In this document: positions 4,851 to 5,610 of the stretch, piece by piece
How the letters are laid out: each line of letters starts with the position of its first letter
Numbering within the stretch: the first letter of the stretch is position 1
Assembly: GCA_011322715.1 (NCBI GenBank)
Contig: DRLX01000328.1
Coordinates: 1 to 5,610, forward strand
Reading direction: 5' to 3'
Length of the DNA stretch: 5,610 nucleotides
Source of the DNA: Desulfobulbaceae bacterium
Lineage (GTDB): Bacteria; Desulfobacterota; Desulfobulbia; Desulfobulbales; Desulfobulbaceae
Notes under the pieces: generated by a model
Database searches by the model: none
The model's input: the letters and a program-made list of their open reading frames with translations, nothing else
Told to the model about the DNA's origin: nothing
Position numbers and translations under genes: made by a program

Positions 4851-5591
4851 CTACGCATGGGTTGTCAGTCGGGTAATGATTTTCTGCATGCGATGGTGGT
4901 GCGAGCCCTGCCAATAGATGCGGTCGCAGCCCGGACAACGCTTGAACCGGTGGTAATATTTCCTGGTCAAGGGCTCAAGGCGATCAACAATCGCTGATTT
5001 GTCAACCGACTGCAAAAGAGCATTACACTCCAGACAGCGGCTGAAGGGGGCAATATGCCGGTGAAGACCGTATAGAGAAATAATTTCGGTCAACTGTTGT
5101 TCCGGCATTTCCGCCCGCACCAGACGTCCCCAGGTAATACATTTTCTCTGCAACAGATCGCGGTTACGACTGAGCAGAATACGTCCGTGGGCGGCGGATT
5201 GGTCGGCAAGCTCCTTTTCCGTCAACTGCGGATCATACCAGGCATCCAGACCGGCCATGCGCAGCAGACGGGCCAGCCTGCCCACATTGATATCGACTGA
5301 AAATGCTGCTTCCGGCAAAGGTGTTGGCCGCAGAAACGTCGGTTGGGTGACATCGACGCCGTTTGGGAAGGTATGCAGGCTGATCTTTTCACCGGCGCCC
5401 GGGACATGGGAAAATGACAGTTCCTTGTCGCCGACGGTCATTGCCCAAACTTCAGTATGGGGAATATGCAGGGATTCAATAATATCCTTGATGGATGCCC
5501 GCCGGGCGAGCGGGTAATCAACCCGCTCCTTACTTCGATATTTGCGGGGCAGAAGCTGTTGCAATGCACCATCAAAATGCAGGGTCAGCAT
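4851..5591 (-). CDS. Ub-Mut7C ubiquitin-like domain fused to a Mut7-C RNase-fold (PIN-like) domain
   Basis: This 246-residue protein has two parts. Residues 1-80 are a ubiquitin/ThiS-like beta-grasp fold: LTLHFDGALQQLLP at the start, a central helix SIKDIIESLHIP, and GEKISLHTFP at the end. It lacks a terminal Gly-Gly, so it acts as a fused domain and not as a sulfur carrier. Residues 96-240 match Mut7-C: FSVDINVGRLARLLRMAGLD (97-116, Asp100), then GRILLSRNRDLL (136-147), then a zinc ribbon SRCLEC (Cys186, Cys189) with RCPGC (Cys219, Cys222) and DRIYWQGSH (223-231). The C-terminal domain is related to PIN nucleases and is predicted to cut RNA or DNA; the biological target in bacteria is unknown. 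Family members usually have an Asp in the motif where Asn143 stands here. The start at 5591 has AGGAG seven bases upstream. The stop is 21 bases from that of the convergent thioesterase, with no strong terminator between them. Confidence 0.9.
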   Translation of the reverse strand: MLTLHFDGALQQLLPRKYRSKERVDYPLARRASIKDIIESLHIPHTEVWAMTVGDKELSFSHVPGAGEKISLHTFPNGVDVTQPTFLRPTPLPEAAFSVDINVGRLARLLRMAGLDAWYDPQLTEKELADQSAAHGRILLSRNRDLLQRKCITWGRLVRAEMPEQQLTEIISLYGLHRHIAPFSRCLECNALLQSVDKSAIVDRLEPLTRKYYHRFKRCPGCDRIYWQGSHHHRMQKIITRLTTHA

Positions 5592-5610
5592 GTTCTTTCT
5601 CCTACCATGG

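Overview
The window looks like a chromosomal segment of a Gram-negative bacterium of the deltaproteobacterial / Desulfobacterota type. That assignment is inference only: it rests on general gene style, the ubiquitin-like/Mut7-C fusion protein and a mid-range but uneven base composition. No rRNA, tRNA, CRISPR array, insertion sequence or phage gene was seen.

Left two thirds (1-3797, all minus strand, read right to left): a surface-glycan type cluster. It begins with a LicC-like nucleotidyltransferase (3021-3797). Ten bases later, and apparently translationally coupled, comes an APH/choline-kinase-fold protein (1661-3010). After a 250-base gap come a CDP-glycerol glycerophosphotransferase-family protein (328-1410) and the first 54 codons of a further protein that runs off the left edge (1-163), possibly another transferase of that type. 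The combination of kinase fold, nucleotidyltransferase and glycerophosphotransferase fold suggests making an activated CDP-alcohol and adding its phospho-alcohol to a polysaccharide or lipid-linked glycan, as the Lic system does. The kinase-fold protein, however, has Asn where the catalytic Asp is expected, so it may not be a simple kinase.

The 250-base gap (1411-1660) is structured. It holds an 82-base REPIN-like element with 11-base inverted ends and three smaller palindromes, a flanking 12-base perfect inverted repeat, and an 8-base perfect inverted repeat just upstream of the glycerophosphotransferase gene.

Middle (3798-4319): 522 bases without a confident gene, between divergent genes. 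It holds a likely -10 box for the cluster, a possible tiny lipoprotein gene that looks frameshifted (3919-4123, minus), an A+T-rich long hairpin over its start, and a TTGACA-containing imperfect palindrome in front of the next gene.

Right third: a PaaI-type hotdog thioesterase on the plus strand (4320-4829), convergent with a Ub-Mut7C/Mut7-C RNase-fold protein on the minus strand (4851-5591), only 21 bases apart. These look like housekeeping neighbours not functionally tied to the glycan cluster. They are G+C-rich, whereas the start of the nucleotidyltransferase gene is markedly A+T-rich, which suggests the glycan cluster has a separate history.
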